Under the pieces are notes generated by a model. The model did not search any database and was not told the DNA's origin. It was given only the letters and a program-made list of their open reading frames with translations. This document shows positions 8,860 through 17,918 of a DNA stretch of 64,000 bases, piece after piece. The translations under genes were made by a program, and so were the position numbers. The stretch lies in assembly GCA_019752335.1 (NCBI GenBank), contig JAIEMJ010000033.1:101717-165716 (forward strand), written 5' to 3'. Source of the DNA: Bryobacteraceae bacterium. GTDB lineage: Bacteria > Acidobacteriota > Terriglobia > Bryobacterales > Bryobacteraceae. The number at the start of each line of letters is the position of its first letter. Position 1 is the stretch's first letter.

Positions 8860-11118
8860 ATGCGGCGATTCGCTTGGTTGCTAGTAATTGCGATTTTGGG
8901 CATCGTTTTCGCCGTCGGCAACTCTTACCTGCGGCAGAAGCGTCTCACCGCCTCGAACGCCCCGCCCAAGCCCGCTGCCCTCTCCCGCGGACTCTCCGCT
9001 AAGGCCTCCAAATGGGAGTGGGCCAACAACCAGGGCGACAAGCCCAAGGCCCTCATCCGCGCCACCAGCTTTCGCGAAATCAAGGACCCGCCCAGCACCG
9101 AGCTCGAAGGCCTCGAACTCCTCCTCTACGACAAGTCCGGCGTGAAGTATGACCTCGTCGAGAGCGCCCAAGCCCGCTTCACCAAAGGCGACCGCGTGCT
9201 CTTCTCCGAAAGCGACGTCCGCATCACCATGGGCATCCCCGAAGGCGGCCCCAAGCCGAATCGCGTGCTCGAAATCAAGAGCTCCGGCGTCCGCTTCGAG
9301 CTCGACTCCAACCGCGCCTCCACCGAAAAGCCCGTCTGGTTCAAGTTCGGCCTGGGCGAAGGCAAAGCCATCGGCGCGGACTATGACCCGAACCTGCATG
9401 AGCTCATCCTCCGTAGCGCCGTTGAACTCACCTGGCATGGCGCCAAGACCATGCACGTCGAATCCGGCGAGGCCCTCTATAAGGAGCTCGAAAGCAAGGT
9501 CTACCTGAAGCCCTGGGCCAAGCTCACGCGCGACAACCTCGTGCTCAACGCGCAGGACTCCGTCGTCGAGCTCGAAAAGGGCATTGTCCGCCGCGTCGAC
9601 GCCAACAAGGCCGTCGGCAGCGACCGGCAGAAGGGCCGCACTCTCGAATACGGCGCCGACACCCTCCACATCGAGTTCAACGCCAAGGGGCAAGCCGAAA
9701 AAGTAGAGGGCATCGGCGCCGCGCGCCTCTCCACCACCAACGAGCGCGAGCGCACGCAGATGAATGCCGCCCGCGTGGACCTCGAATTCCTCGCCACCGA
9801 CAAGGATTCTGCCTTGCAGCGCGCCTTCGCGCAAGGCAAGGCCCGCGTGGAGGCCAAGCCCTTGCCGCGCGACAAGGTGCCGCCCGCCGAGACGAAGGTG
9901 CTCTCGAGCGAATCTATCGAGCTCAAAATGCGCCCCGGTGGCGAAGAGATTGACCGGATGGAGACGCACGATCCTGGCGTGATTGAACTCCTGCCGAATC
10001 AACCCACCCAGCGCCAACGCCGCCTGGAGGGCGAGCGCATTCAGATGGCTTATGGCAAGAACAATGTGCTCGAGAAGCTCACCAGCGTGAAGTCCTCCAC
10101 GCGGACCGAGCCCGCTGCCTTCCCGGTCCCCAAGACGCCCGGCGTGCCTGTCCTCACCTGGAGCCAGCATCTCGAAGCCAACTTCACCCCCACCGGCGAA
10201 CTGGCGCGGATGGAACAGTGGACCAACTTCCGGTATCAGGAAGGCGCCCGCCAAGCCACCTCGGACCGGGCCCGGCTCGAACAGGCCAAAAGCGAAATCC
10301 ACCTCACCGGGAAAGCCCGCGTCTGGGATCCGGGCGGCTCCACCGACGCCGACACCATCCTGCTGGACCAAAAGACCGGCGACTTCTCCGCCGCGGGCCA
10401 AGTCCGCAGCGTGCGCGAGGGCGAGCGCAAGCAGACCGCCGGCGGCCTCATGAGCAGCAGTGAGCCCGTCCGCGCGACGGCGAACCAGATGTTTTCCACG
10501 GCCAAGAATACGCAGGTTCGCTACGAAGGCCGCGCGGTGATGTGGCAAGGCGCCAACCGCCTCAGCGCCGATCACATCGACATTGACCGGCCCGCCCAAA
10601 TCCTGAAGGCCAAGGGCCAAGTCGTGAGCCAGATACTCGATACCCAGGCGCCCAAAAGCGCCGGCCAAGTCTTCACCATCGTCCGCGCGCCGGACTTACT
10701 CTATTCCGACAAAGACCAGTTCGCCCACTACACCGGTGGTGGCGTATTTCTCACCCGGCCCGGCTTGCAGGTAAAGGGCCAGGAAATCCGCGCCTATATG
10801 TCCTCGAACGAGAATAGCCAATCGAATTGGGAAGGCCCCGACGGCGGCCTGGAAAAAGCCTTCGCCGACGGTAAGGTGGAGATTCTCGAGACCAAGGATA
10901 CGAAGTCCCGCCAAGGCTGGGGGGACCACGGCGAATACTACGTCGGCGAGTCGCGCCTGGTGCTCGAAGGCACGCGCCCCAAGATGATCGACTTGCTGGC
11001 CGGTGTTCCGCAGCGCACCACGGAAGGCAAAAGCCTGGTCTGGTTCGCCAACAACGACCGCCTCATCGTCGACGGCGAAGAGAGCAAACGCGCGATTTCG
11101 AACCTGAAGAAAAAGTAA
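8860..11118 (+). CDS. LptC/OstA-like lipopolysaccharide transport protein (large fusion)
   Basis: A 752-residue protein. It has an N-terminal membrane anchor (FAWLLVIAILGIVFAVG, about residues 4-20), an LptC-like beta-jellyroll region (about 60-240: IRATSFREIKDPP, ALYKELESKVYLKPWAK), and a C-terminal OstA/LptA-like region (about 540-750: ATANQMFSTAKNTQVRYEG, RLSADHIDIDRPAQILKAKG). LptC and LptA together bridge the periplasm for LPS. The length, about three times that of either single protein, suggests a fused bridge. I chose ATG 8860, preceded by AAGGTGGAAGCAGGA, over an upstream ATG at 8782. Its last 564 coding bases are duplicated exactly at 17919-18482. No lptB follows. Confidence 0.75.
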   Translation: MRRFAWLLVIAILGIVFAVGNSYLRQKRLTASNAPPKPAALSRGLSAKASKWEWANNQGDKPKALIRATSFREIKDPPSTELEGLELLLYDKSGVKYDLVESAQARFTKGDRVLFSESDVRITMGIPEGGPKPNRVLEIKSSGVRFELDSNRASTEKPVWFKFGLGEGKAIGADYDPNLHELILRSAVELTWHGAKTMHVESGEALYKELESKVYLKPWAKLTRDNLVLNAQDSVVELEKGIVRRVDANKAVGSDRQKGRTLEYGADTLHIEFNAKGQAEKVEGIGAARLSTTNERERTQMNAARVDLEFLATDKDSALQRAFAQGKARVEAKPLPRDKVPPAETKVLSSESIELKMRPGGEEIDRMETHDPGVIELLPNQPTQRQRRLEGERIQMAYGKNNVLEKLTSVKSSTRTEPAAFPVPKTPGVPVLTWSQHLEANFTPTGELARMEQWTNFRYQEGARQATSDRARLEQAKSEIHLTGKARVWDPGGSTDADTILLDQKTGDFSAAGQVRSVREGERKQTAGGLMSSSEPVRATANQMFSTAKNTQVRYEGRAVMWQGANRLSADHIDIDRPAQILKAKGQVVSQILDTQAPKSAGQVFTIVRAPDLLYSDKDQFAHYTGGGVFLTRPGLQVKGQEIRAYMSSNENSQSNWEGPDGGLEKAFADGKVEILETKDTKSRQGWGDHGEYYVGESRLVLEGTRPKMIDLLAGVPQRTTEGKSLVWFANNDRLIVDGEESKRAISNLKKK

Positions 11119-11120
11119 GC
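10555..11120 (+). repeat. 566-bp direct repeat, copy 1 (3' end of the LptC/OstA-like gene)
   Basis: Bases 10555-11120 match 17919-18484 with no difference that I can see on base-by-base reading. Similarity stops sharply at both ends: C versus G before the AACCGC start, and C versus G after the final AAGTAAGC. Copy 1 is part of the intact gene and its right edge abuts a truncated tRNA. Perfect identity implies a recent event or an assembly artefact. Confidence 0.95.
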
Positions 11121-11161
11121 CGCCGCCTTTCGTAGGGGTTCAAGTCCCCTCCCCCGCACCA
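11121..11161 (+). pseudogene. tRNA 3' fragment (T arm and acceptor end)
   Basis: A complete T arm is present: stem AGGGG at 11134-11138, loop TTCAAGT, stem CCCCT at 11146-11150. It is followed by the 3' acceptor strand CCCCCGC, discriminator A and an encoded CCA ending at 11161. The matching 5' acceptor strand, D arm and anticodon arm are absent: upstream is the stop codon of the LptC/OstA-like gene. The bases before the T arm would suit a long variable arm (Leu/Ser class), but the identity cannot be fixed. The break coincides with the end of the 566-bp repeat. Confidence 0.75.
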
Positions 11162-11181
11162 TTTTTCTTTCGTTCCCATAG

Positions 11182-11211
11182 AAAAGGCCATCGGAAATCC
11201 GATGGCCTTTT
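11182..11211 (+). terminator. Strong hairpin terminator
   Basis: AAAAGGCCATCGG, loop AAAT, CCGATGGCCTTTT: a perfect 13-bp stem with A and T tracts, so it can end transcription in both directions. It probably served the truncated tRNA on the plus strand and may also end the TonB receptor transcript on the minus strand. Confidence 0.9.
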
Positions 11212-11264
11212 CCTTTGGTAGATGAAACGGGTGACGGACCAGGGGGTCCGTCTTACATGGCAGA

Positions 11265-14180
11265 TCAGAAGTTGAGCCGGAGCATGAGTTGAACCGCTCG
11301 CGCCGGAGCCGCGCTGATCGCTTGGCCAAAACGGGGGTCAGCCAAGTTGTTGGCGTAGGTATCGTAGTTCACCAGATTGATCGCGTTGAAGGCTTCGGCG
11401 CGGAGTTGCAGGCGCCAGCGCTCAGTCACCGCGAACTCCTTCTGCATGCCGAGCGTGAGGTCGTAGAACACCTCAGCCCGTTCCGTATTCCGGCCGAGCG
11501 TTCCGAAGGTGCCCGGCGCGGGCAGAACCTGGGCCCGCAGTTGCGGCAAAGTGAGGCCGGGGGCCGGTTGGAAGCCGAACACGCCTGTTTGGCCTCTCAC
11601 CAGCGTTCCCGGGACATCGTTGATCCGGTTCACCACCAGGCCCTCTGGCGTCGCGGTGCCCGAGAGCAAGCTGAACGGAAAGCCACTGCGCCAGGCGTTG
11701 GTGGCGGTGAGTTGCCATCCGCCGAAGGCCGTCCGCGCCAGGCCACGCAACTGGGCCGCGCCCGGCAGGTCATAGATCACCGCGGAGCTGAAGTTAAACG
11801 GCACATTGAACTCGCTGTCGCCCCAATCCAGACGCCGGTTATTCTGAGCATAGATATTCACCGAATCGCGGCTGACTTCGTCGAGCGACTTCGACCAGGT
11901 GAACGAATTGCGCACCGTCAACGACTTGCCGATGCGCCCGTTCAAGGTAGCCTGCAGCGAGTGATAGACCGAGTTCGCCGCGGTCTCCTGTAGCGTGATG
12001 ACGCCGCTCGCCGGATTCGGACGCAAGCCCTGCGCCAACAAGGGACCACCGTTCGGCAGCCGCGTCATCGGCAGGGCCAGGCCACGCGTGCCGACGTAGC
12101 CCACGGAGGCCACCAGTGCCGTGGAGGGCAGCCGGTACTCGGTGGTTAAGTTCCACTGCTGTACGTAGGGCTGGCGCAGATCCTCGCTGGTCACCGTCAA
12201 ATTCTGGGACTGGGTGAGCGAACCGCCCAGCAGATTGTTCATCGCCGGATTGCGCGAAATCACCGTGGTGACGCGCGGCGGCGTCAAGCGAGTGTTGCCC
12301 AAATACCGGGCGGCCAACGGCGCAAAAAACAGTCCGTAGCCGCCGCGGACGACGAAGCTTTGCTGACGGCCTGGCGTGTAGGCAAAGCCAAAACGCGGCG
12401 CAAAGTTATTCCGGTCCGTGCGATAGTTCACGGCTACGCGGTCATACTTGTCGCTCGCGGGGGTGTACAGCTCATAGCGCAGCCCAAAGTTCAAGGTCAG
12501 CGACGGCCGCACCCGGAAGTCGTCCTGCACGTAGAGCGCGATTTCCCGTTGCCGTTGATCGAGGCGCGTGTCCCCGATCACCCGGGTGTAAGAGGCTGGC
12601 CGCCCGGCCAGAAAATCGGCCCGGCTCAAAAACGCCAGATTGCCGTCGCCGTCCGCGCGTTGCGTCGTGGCGATCTGGATGGCCCGCGCCACAATGCCGA
12701 ACTTAATTCCGTGCCGGCCCAGGTTGATGGAGGTGTCATTGGAGGCCTGGTAATTGTGTACGCGCGAGTCGTCGCGGAAGAAGGTCCCGAGCGCCGCGGC
12801 GCCCGTGACGGTGAGGCGGCCTACCTCGCCGTTCAGCGCCGGATCGCCCAGAAACCGGGTGAGGGGCCAGAGCGGGATGTTGTAGGTCGTGTAGTAGGCG
12901 CGCGCTTCGTTCACCACGCGCGAACTCAGCGTGGAGGTGAGATGGAGCACCGCTGAGCGGTTCTGGTTCCAACCGGCTGACCCGGTGGCAAAGAGGTTCG
13001 CCGCGCGCCGGAGCGAGTCAGTATTCGTGACACGCGCCGTCAGGAGATGCTTCTGGTTGATCGACCAGTCCACGCGTCCGAACCAGGTGCGCCCCAACAG
13101 CCGCTCCGAAATGCGGCCCGGATCGAATTGCGGTACGCCGGTGGCGCTGAACGAATTCGGAAGGGGATAGAGCTGCAGCAGGCTTTGCATCGCCGGCGCC
13201 GCGGATGCCCGCTCCGCCTGCGTAAAGGTGGCCTGGGGTACGGCGCTGTTCGCCGCCCGTTGCATGAACCACTCGGCGTTCATCGACACGAAGAGCCGGT
13301 TGCGGATGATGGGCCCATTGAGCAGCATCCCGAACTGATTCTGACGCAGCGAAGGCCGCTCGGTGTTGAGCGTATTCCGGGCGTCCAGCGCGTCGTTGCG
13401 GAAGAACTCATAGAAGCGCCCGTGCCAATCGTTCGTGCCCGACGGCGTCACCAGATTGATCGCGCCACTCGCGGACCGGCCGTACTCGGCCTTGTAACTC
13501 GACGTCTGGACCTCGACGGACCGAAGGGCCTCCTGGCTGACTGGCTGCTCGGTAAAGTTCGCCCCCAGCAGCGAACCGGTGTTCGGATTGTTGAAGTCCG
13601 CACCATCCACCATCACATTCACTGACGATTGTCCGCGCAGCCCATTGATCGAAAACGGGGCATGCGCGGTGCGCGAATTGTTGGTTCCCGGCAGCAGGAA
13701 AACCTGGCTCGAATAGTTCCGGCTGGTGCGGCCGGAAAGGGCCGGGATCCGGTCCAGGTCGCCTTCGGTAAACACGGTGCCGCGGCTGCCGGTGCTCATG
13801 GCGCGCGAGAGTTCGTCCACGCGCTCGCTGACGGTGAGCGTCTCCGCCACGCCCGCTACTTGCAAGGTAAAGTCCAACTGCACGGTGGCCCCTACTTGGA
13901 CTTCCAAGCGCTCCCGCCGAAGTTCGCCGAAGCCCACCTTCCGGACGCGGAGTTCGTAAAGGCCCGGGGGTAAGGCCGCCAGCCGGTACTGGCCATCTGG
14001 GTTGGTCTCTACCGTACGCACCAAGCCGCGCTCTTCGAGGATGGTCTCGACGCGGGCCGCCGATACTGGGGCGCCCGATGCATCGACCACCCGACCGGTG
14101 AGCGTTCCACTCACGGTTTGCGAGAGGGCGGCAGAGCCGCTGAAAAACAGGACAAGAAAAACTGGCAAAATTTGCTTCAT
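11265..14180 (-). CDS. TonB-dependent receptor, Oar-like, with carboxypeptidase-regulatory domain
   Basis: A 971-residue outer-membrane receptor. A signal peptide (KQILPVFLVLFFSGSAALSQ) is followed by a carboxypeptidase-regulatory-like beta-sandwich at about 25-110 (GTLTGRVVDASGAPVSAARV). Then come a plug domain (GLRGQSSVNVMVDGADFN; ALRSVEVQTSSYKAEYGRSASG) and a 22-strand barrel ending in the hydrophobic-aromatic pattern QLMLRLNF. The organisation is that of the Oar-like receptors greatly expanded in Acidobacteria. It is divergent from a three-gene ABC transporter, with a Fur-box-like sequence between them, so the substrate could be a ferric complex (inference). The whole module lies between the two 566-bp repeats. 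Confidence 0.9.
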   Translation of the reverse strand: MKQILPVFLVLFFSGSAALSQTVSGTLTGRVVDASGAPVSAARVETILEERGLVRTVETNPDGQYRLAALPPGLYELRVRKVGFGELRRERLEVQVGATVQLDFTLQVAGVAETLTVSERVDELSRAMSTGSRGTVFTEGDLDRIPALSGRTSRNYSSQVFLLPGTNNSRTAHAPFSINGLRGQSSVNVMVDGADFNNPNTGSLLGANFTEQPVSQEALRSVEVQTSSYKAEYGRSASGAINLVTPSGTNDWHGRFYEFFRNDALDARNTLNTERPSLRQNQFGMLLNGPIIRNRLFVSMNAEWFMQRAANSAVPQATFTQAERASAAPAMQSLLQLYPLPNSFSATGVPQFDPGRISERLLGRTWFGRVDWSINQKHLLTARVTNTDSLRRAANLFATGSAGWNQNRSAVLHLTSTLSSRVVNEARAYYTTYNIPLWPLTRFLGDPALNGEVGRLTVTGAAALGTFFRDDSRVHNYQASNDTSINLGRHGIKFGIVARAIQIATTQRADGDGNLAFLSRADFLAGRPASYTRVIGDTRLDQRQREIALYVQDDFRVRPSLTLNFGLRYELYTPASDKYDRVAVNYRTDRNNFAPRFGFAYTPGRQQSFVVRGGYGLFFAPLAARYLGNTRLTPPRVTTVISRNPAMNNLLGGSLTQSQNLTVTSEDLRQPYVQQWNLTTEYRLPSTALVASVGYVGTRGLALPMTRLPNGGPLLAQGLRPNPASGVITLQETAANSVYHSLQATLNGRIGKSLTVRNSFTWSKSLDEVSRDSVNIYAQNNRRLDWGDSEFNVPFNFSSAVIYDLPGAAQLRGLARTAFGGWQLTATNAWRSGFPFSLLSGTATPEGLVVNRINDVPGTLVRGQTGVFGFQPAPGLTLPQLRAQVLPAPGTFGTLGRNTERAEVFYDLTLGMQKEFAVTERWRLQLRAEAFNAINLVNYDTYANNLADPRFGQAISAAPARAVQLMLRLNF

Positions 14181-14213
14181 AAAAGGTTTGGCCGCTCCTT
14201 TGCGGTGTGTTAT

Positions 14214-14233
14214 GATAACGATAATCTTTTATC
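14214..14233. promoter_or_regulatory. Fur-box-like operator
   Basis: GATAACGATAATCTTTTATC lies in the 74-base gap between the TonB receptor and the ABC genes. It matches the 19-base Fur consensus (GATAATGATAATCATTATC) at 12 of the first 13 positions, then continues with one extra T and the closing TTATC. Its position, 33 bases from the receptor start and 21 bases before the ATPase start, would let one repressor control both directions under iron repletion. Confidence 0.65.
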
Positions 14234-14254
14234 AGTAAGGAACGCAAGTTTTTT

Positions 14255-14959
14255 ATGCTCCAGGCCCTAAATCTTTCGAAAGCCTACGGCAATCAAGTCG
14301 CGCTAGACTCTCTGAATCTCTCCATCGCCGCCGGCGAGATCTTTTGCCTGTTGGGGGCCAACGGAGCCGGCAAGACCACCACCATCAACCTCTTTCTGAA
14401 CTTCACCGCGCCGACTAGTGGCCAAGCGCTGGTTGATGGGCTGGACGTGATCCAGCACCCGCTCGAAAGCAAGCGGCGCCTGGCTTACATTCCAGAGACA
14501 GTGATGCTGTACCGTAACCTCTCGGGCCTCGAAAACCTCGACTATTTCGCCTCGCTCGGCACGCAGCAGAAGTACACGCGCAGCCAACTGGAGACTTTCT
14601 TGCAGCGCGCGGGACTGGCTCCCGACGCGGCTACCAAGAGAATCGGCGCCTACTCGAAAGGCATGCGGCAGAAGGTGGGCATCGCGATCGCGATCGCGAA
14701 GCAGGCCAAGGTGCTGCTGCTGGACGAACCCACCTCCGGGCTGGATCCGGCGGCCTCGAACGAGTTCAGCGAACTGCTCACGCAACTATCGCGCGAAGGC
14801 GTCGCGGTGCTGATGGCCACCCACGATCTGTTCCGCGCGAAGGAGTGCGGCACGCGCGTCGGCATCATGAAGCGCGGCCGGCTGGTGCAAACCATGGCGA
14901 CCTCGGAGATCGGCCACACCGAGCTCGAGGGCATCTATCTCGAACACATGAGGAACTAA
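14255..14959 (+). CDS. ABC transporter ATP-binding protein
   Basis: A 234-residue ABC ATPase with all motifs: Walker A GANGAGKTT at residues 34-42, a signature AYSKGMRQK in place of the usual SGGQ core, Walker B VLLLDEPTSGLD, and the switch histidine in ATHD. The YSKGMRQ-type signature is typical of ATPases serving ABC-2 permeases. It is followed after five bases by two such permeases, which together would form an export or membrane-remodelling complex. Co-regulation with the divergent TonB receptor through the Fur-like box is likely. Confidence 0.93.
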   Translation: MLQALNLSKAYGNQVALDSLNLSIAAGEIFCLLGANGAGKTTTINLFLNFTAPTSGQALVDGLDVIQHPLESKRRLAYIPETVMLYRNLSGLENLDYFASLGTQQKYTRSQLETFLQRAGLAPDAATKRIGAYSKGMRQKVGIAIAIAKQAKVLLLDEPTSGLDPAASNEFSELLTQLSREGVAVLMATHDLFRAKECGTRVGIMKRGRLVQTMATSEIGHTELEGIYLEHMRN

Positions 14960-14964
14960 CGACG

Positions 14965-16380
14965 ATGATCCGTACCATTGCAAAAAAAGAAGTGGTGGAA
15001 GCCCTGCGCGACGGCCGCTTCCGTTGGGCCGCTGGGCTGGTGGGCGTATTGCTGCTGATCGCCTTGGCCGCGGGCACCCGGCAATTCCTCGACTTGCGCG
15101 CGCAACACGAAGCCGCCAAGACGGAAACGCGCGCGCACTGGCTGCAGCAAGGCAAGAAGAATCCCCATTCGGCCGCGCACTATGGCGTTTATGCCTTTAA
15201 GCCGAAGACGGCCTTAAGCCTGCTGGACCAGGGCGTCGACCCCTACACTGGCGTCGCCGCCTGGCTCGAAGCGCACAAGCAGAACGACTTCCGTTACAAG
15301 CCCGCGCAGGACGCCAACACGCTCGCGCGCTTCGGCAACCTCAGCGGCGCCATCATTCTGCAGGCGCTGATTCCACTGGTGATTATTCTGCTGGGCTTCA
15401 GCGCGTTCGCCGGCGAGCGCGAGCAAGGCACGCTGCGCCAGTTGCTCAGCCTCGGCGTCCCTCCGACGCAATTGGCCTGGGGGAAGGCGTTGGGCGTGGG
15501 TGTCAGTTTGGCCATGATCGCCGTGCCCGCTGCGTTGCTGGGCTCGGCCGCGCTGGTGTTCGCCGGCTCGAACGGCGACTACGGCGCCGCCTGGCCGCGC
15601 TTCGCCGGCATGGCGGCGAGCTACGTGCTGTACTTCGTCACCTTCATTGCGCTATCGCTCGCCGTGAGCGCTTGGATGAAGACGGCGCGCGGGGCGCTGG
15701 TCCTGCTGCTGGGATTCTGGGTGGTGAACGCACTGCTGAGTCCGCGGGTGGCGGCCAGCCTGAGCCAGCGGGCGATTCCGGCGCCCGGCGCGTTTCAGTT
15801 CGCGCGCAACATTGAACTCGACCTTGCCCGCCACTCCGACGGTCATGACGCCGGCAAGCATACCGCCAAGTTGCTGGCTGGGACGCTGCAAAAATATCAG
15901 GTGACCAAGGTGGAAGATCTGCCGGTGAGTTTCGTCGGCATTCGCCTTCAGGATGGCGAGGCACAAGGCAACCAGGCCTACGACGCGCGTTATGGCGAAC
16001 TCTGGAACCAGTATGAGCGCCAGGGCCGGCTGCAGGAGGCTTTGGGCGTGGTGGCGCCGTTTCTCGCGATCCGTTCCGCCTCGATGGGCTTCGCCGGCAC
16101 TGACTTTTCGCAGCACCGCCACTTCGCCGCCGCCGCCGAACAGTATCGCCGCTACTTCATCGACGTCATCAACCAGGACATCATCCAGCGCGCTGGGAAC
16201 CAGGGCGTCTATCTGCGTGGCCAGGACCTTTGGAGCCAGATTCGTGACTTCGAATACGAGCTTCCCGGCGCTGGTTGGGTGGCCCAACAGCGCGCGCTCA
16301 GCCTCGCGGTGCTCGCCGGCTGGACCCTCGCCAGCCTTGGTCTGCTGCTCCTTGCCACGCGGCGGTTACGGCTCGAATAA
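14965..16380 (+). CDS. ABC-2 type permease with large extracytoplasmic domain (DUF3526-like)
   Basis: A 471-residue permease: one N-terminal helix (WAAGLVGVLLLIALAAG), a long soluble loop, then five helices beginning LIPLVIILLGFSAFAGEREQGTLRQLLS (the EREQGTL motif of ABC-2 permeases is clear). A second soluble segment and a last C-terminal helix follow. This layout fits DUF3526-type permeases, which occur as pairs next to one ATPase. I used ATG 14965, five bases after the ATPase stop; an earlier in-frame ATG overlaps the ATPase and would add unrelated sequence. Confidence 0.85.
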   Translation: MIRTIAKKEVVEALRDGRFRWAAGLVGVLLLIALAAGTRQFLDLRAQHEAAKTETRAHWLQQGKKNPHSAAHYGVYAFKPKTALSLLDQGVDPYTGVAAWLEAHKQNDFRYKPAQDANTLARFGNLSGAIILQALIPLVIILLGFSAFAGEREQGTLRQLLSLGVPPTQLAWGKALGVGVSLAMIAVPAALLGSAALVFAGSNGDYGAAWPRFAGMAASYVLYFVTFIALSLAVSAWMKTARGALVLLLGFWVVNALLSPRVAASLSQRAIPAPGAFQFARNIELDLARHSDGHDAGKHTAKLLAGTLQKYQVTKVEDLPVSFVGIRLQDGEAQGNQAYDARYGELWNQYERQGRLQEALGVVAPFLAIRSASMGFAGTDFSQHRHFAAAAEQYRRYFIDVINQDIIQRAGNQGVYLRGQDLWSQIRDFEYELPGAGWVAQQRALSLAVLAGWTLASLGLLLLATRRLRLE

Positions 16381-16384
16381 GCCC

Positions 16385-17824
16385 ATGAAAACAATTCTTC
16401 TCCACGAATGGCGCCAACTGCGCGCAGACCGGATGGCCCTGGCTTGCCTGGGCCTCTTTCTTGCCCTGCTGCTCTACGCGTTGGCGAGCGGGACTTTCCA
16501 GCAGCAGCGTCAGCAACAAACCCTGGCCGCCACCGCCCAAGAAGAGACCGAACGGCTCGCGAAACTGAAAGCCCAGTTACTGCGGATCGAGAGCGGCAAG
16601 GCTTCGGCGGCCGGCTTTCTTGACCCCCGCAGCGGCACGGCGATTGGCAACACATCGGGCGTGCGGTACATCACCATGCCTCCTGCCCCGCTCGGCACGC
16701 TTTCGGTGGGCCTCGGCGATCTGCACCCGTACTTCTACAAGCTCAGCCTGCGCAGCAAGTCTTTCACGCTGAATAATGAAGAACTGGAGAATCCGCTGAA
16801 CCTGTTGAGCGGCCCGTTTGACTTGGCCTTCGGGATCGTCATCCTGTTCCCGCTGTTCCTGATCGCGCTCAACTACAACCTGCTGTCGGCCGAACGCGAG
16901 CAAGGGACGCTGGCGCTCATTCTCTCGCAGCCGATTTCGCTGAAAGCGCTGGTAACGGGCAAGGTGCTGGTGCGGGGCGGGGCGCTCGTCGTGGCCGCTG
17001 TGGCCGTCACGCTCGCCGGCGGATTGCTCTTTGGCGCAGGCGCGGCCGTATTCCCCCGGCTGCTGGCCTGGACCGCCATCATCCTGCTCTACGGGCTTTT
17101 CTGGATGGGCCTTTGCGTCTGGGTGAATGCCTGGGGACGCTCCTCGGCCACCAATGCGATCGCTCTTTCCGCCTTCTGGCTGGGCTTCTGCCTCATCATT
17201 CCCTCGGCTTTGAATATCGCCGCCAGCGCACTGTACCCGATTCCCTCCCGAGTCGAGATGATCCAATCGCTGCGGACCGCGGGCAAAGAGGCGCAAGAGC
17301 AAGGCAGCCGGCTGCTATCGCGCTATCTGGAGGATCATCCCGAGTTTGCCCCGGCCCCCGCCCCCGGTGCACCCCCGGCCCCCGCGCCCGATTTTGGCAG
17401 CATCACCTATGCCGTCCAAATGGAAGTGGACAAGCGTACCGAGCCCGTCCTGGCGCGCTTCGAACAGGCCATCGCCCAACAGCAGGCCTTCGTCGATCGC
17501 CTCCGTTACCTCTCGCCCGCCGTGCTCGCGCAAGGCGCGTTGAACGAGTTCAGCGGCACCGGGCTTGCGCGTTATCGGGGCTTTCAGCTCCAGGCGGAGC
17601 GCTTCCATCGGACGTGGCAGCAGTACTTCTTTCCGAAGATCTTCCAAAAGGCCAAGCTCACGTCGGGCGAAATCGATACGCTGCCCCGTTTCCGTTACCA
17701 GGAGGAGTCGCTCGAGGCCGTGGTTGCCCGCTCGGCGCCCTTACTGGCGGTGCTCACCCTGCTGAGTCTGTTGGCTGGCGGACTCTCTCTGGCGAGCTTG
17801 CGTAAATTCAAGCGCTCGCTGTAG
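16385..17824 (+). CDS. ABC-2 type permease, second subunit
   Basis: A 479-residue paralogue of the preceding permease: an N-terminal helix (LACLGLFLALLLYALASG), a long loop with a helical stretch, then a helix bundle starting near residue 145 (FDLAFGIVILFPLFLIALN) with the EREQGTLALILSQP motif. A proline/alanine-rich linker (APAPAPGAPPAPAP) lies near residue 320. It starts four bases after the first permease. The ATPase plus two permeases form one transcription unit; the transported substrate is unknown. Its stop is directly followed by a remnant gene on the other strand, then repeat copy 2. Confidence 0.83.
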   Translation: MKTILLHEWRQLRADRMALACLGLFLALLLYALASGTFQQQRQQQTLAATAQEETERLAKLKAQLLRIESGKASAAGFLDPRSGTAIGNTSGVRYITMPPAPLGTLSVGLGDLHPYFYKLSLRSKSFTLNNEELENPLNLLSGPFDLAFGIVILFPLFLIALNYNLLSAEREQGTLALILSQPISLKALVTGKVLVRGGALVVAAVAVTLAGGLLFGAGAAVFPRLLAWTAIILLYGLFWMGLCVWVNAWGRSSATNAIALSAFWLGFCLIIPSALNIAASALYPIPSRVEMIQSLRTAGKEAQEQGSRLLSRYLEDHPEFAPAPAPGAPPAPAPDFGSITYAVQMEVDKRTEPVLARFEQAIAQQQAFVDRLRYLSPAVLAQGALNEFSGTGLARYRGFQLQAERFHRTWQQYFFPKIFQKAKLTSGEIDTLPRFRYQEESLEAVVARSAPLLAVLTLLSLLAGGLSLASLRKFKRSL

Positions 17825-17918
17825 CTACTCGAGCTCTTTCGTCTTCCAAGTCCCCGTAGCGAAGCCGATGATGAGCGTGTCTCCGCGCGCGCCTTCGAAA
17901 TGCGGCACATTGGCGGGG
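17825..17918 (-). pseudogene. C-terminal remnant of an unidentified gene
   Basis: On the minus strand an open frame enters from the repeat edge at 17918 and reads about 31 residues, including FEGARGDTLIIGFATGTW, to a TAG at 17825. The composition looks like a genuine protein C-terminus, but the upstream part is missing because the 566-bp repeat begins at 17919. I do not recognise the family. The truncation indicates that repeat copy 2 joined or replaced older sequence here. Confidence 0.4.

Noticed and set aside
8881..10668. A 595-codon minus-strand frame across the LptC/OstA-like gene
   Set aside because: It is exactly antisense to a gene with clear family features, has highly skewed Gly/Ala/Leu/Glu composition and no ribosome site. 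It arises from codon bias in GC-rich DNA.
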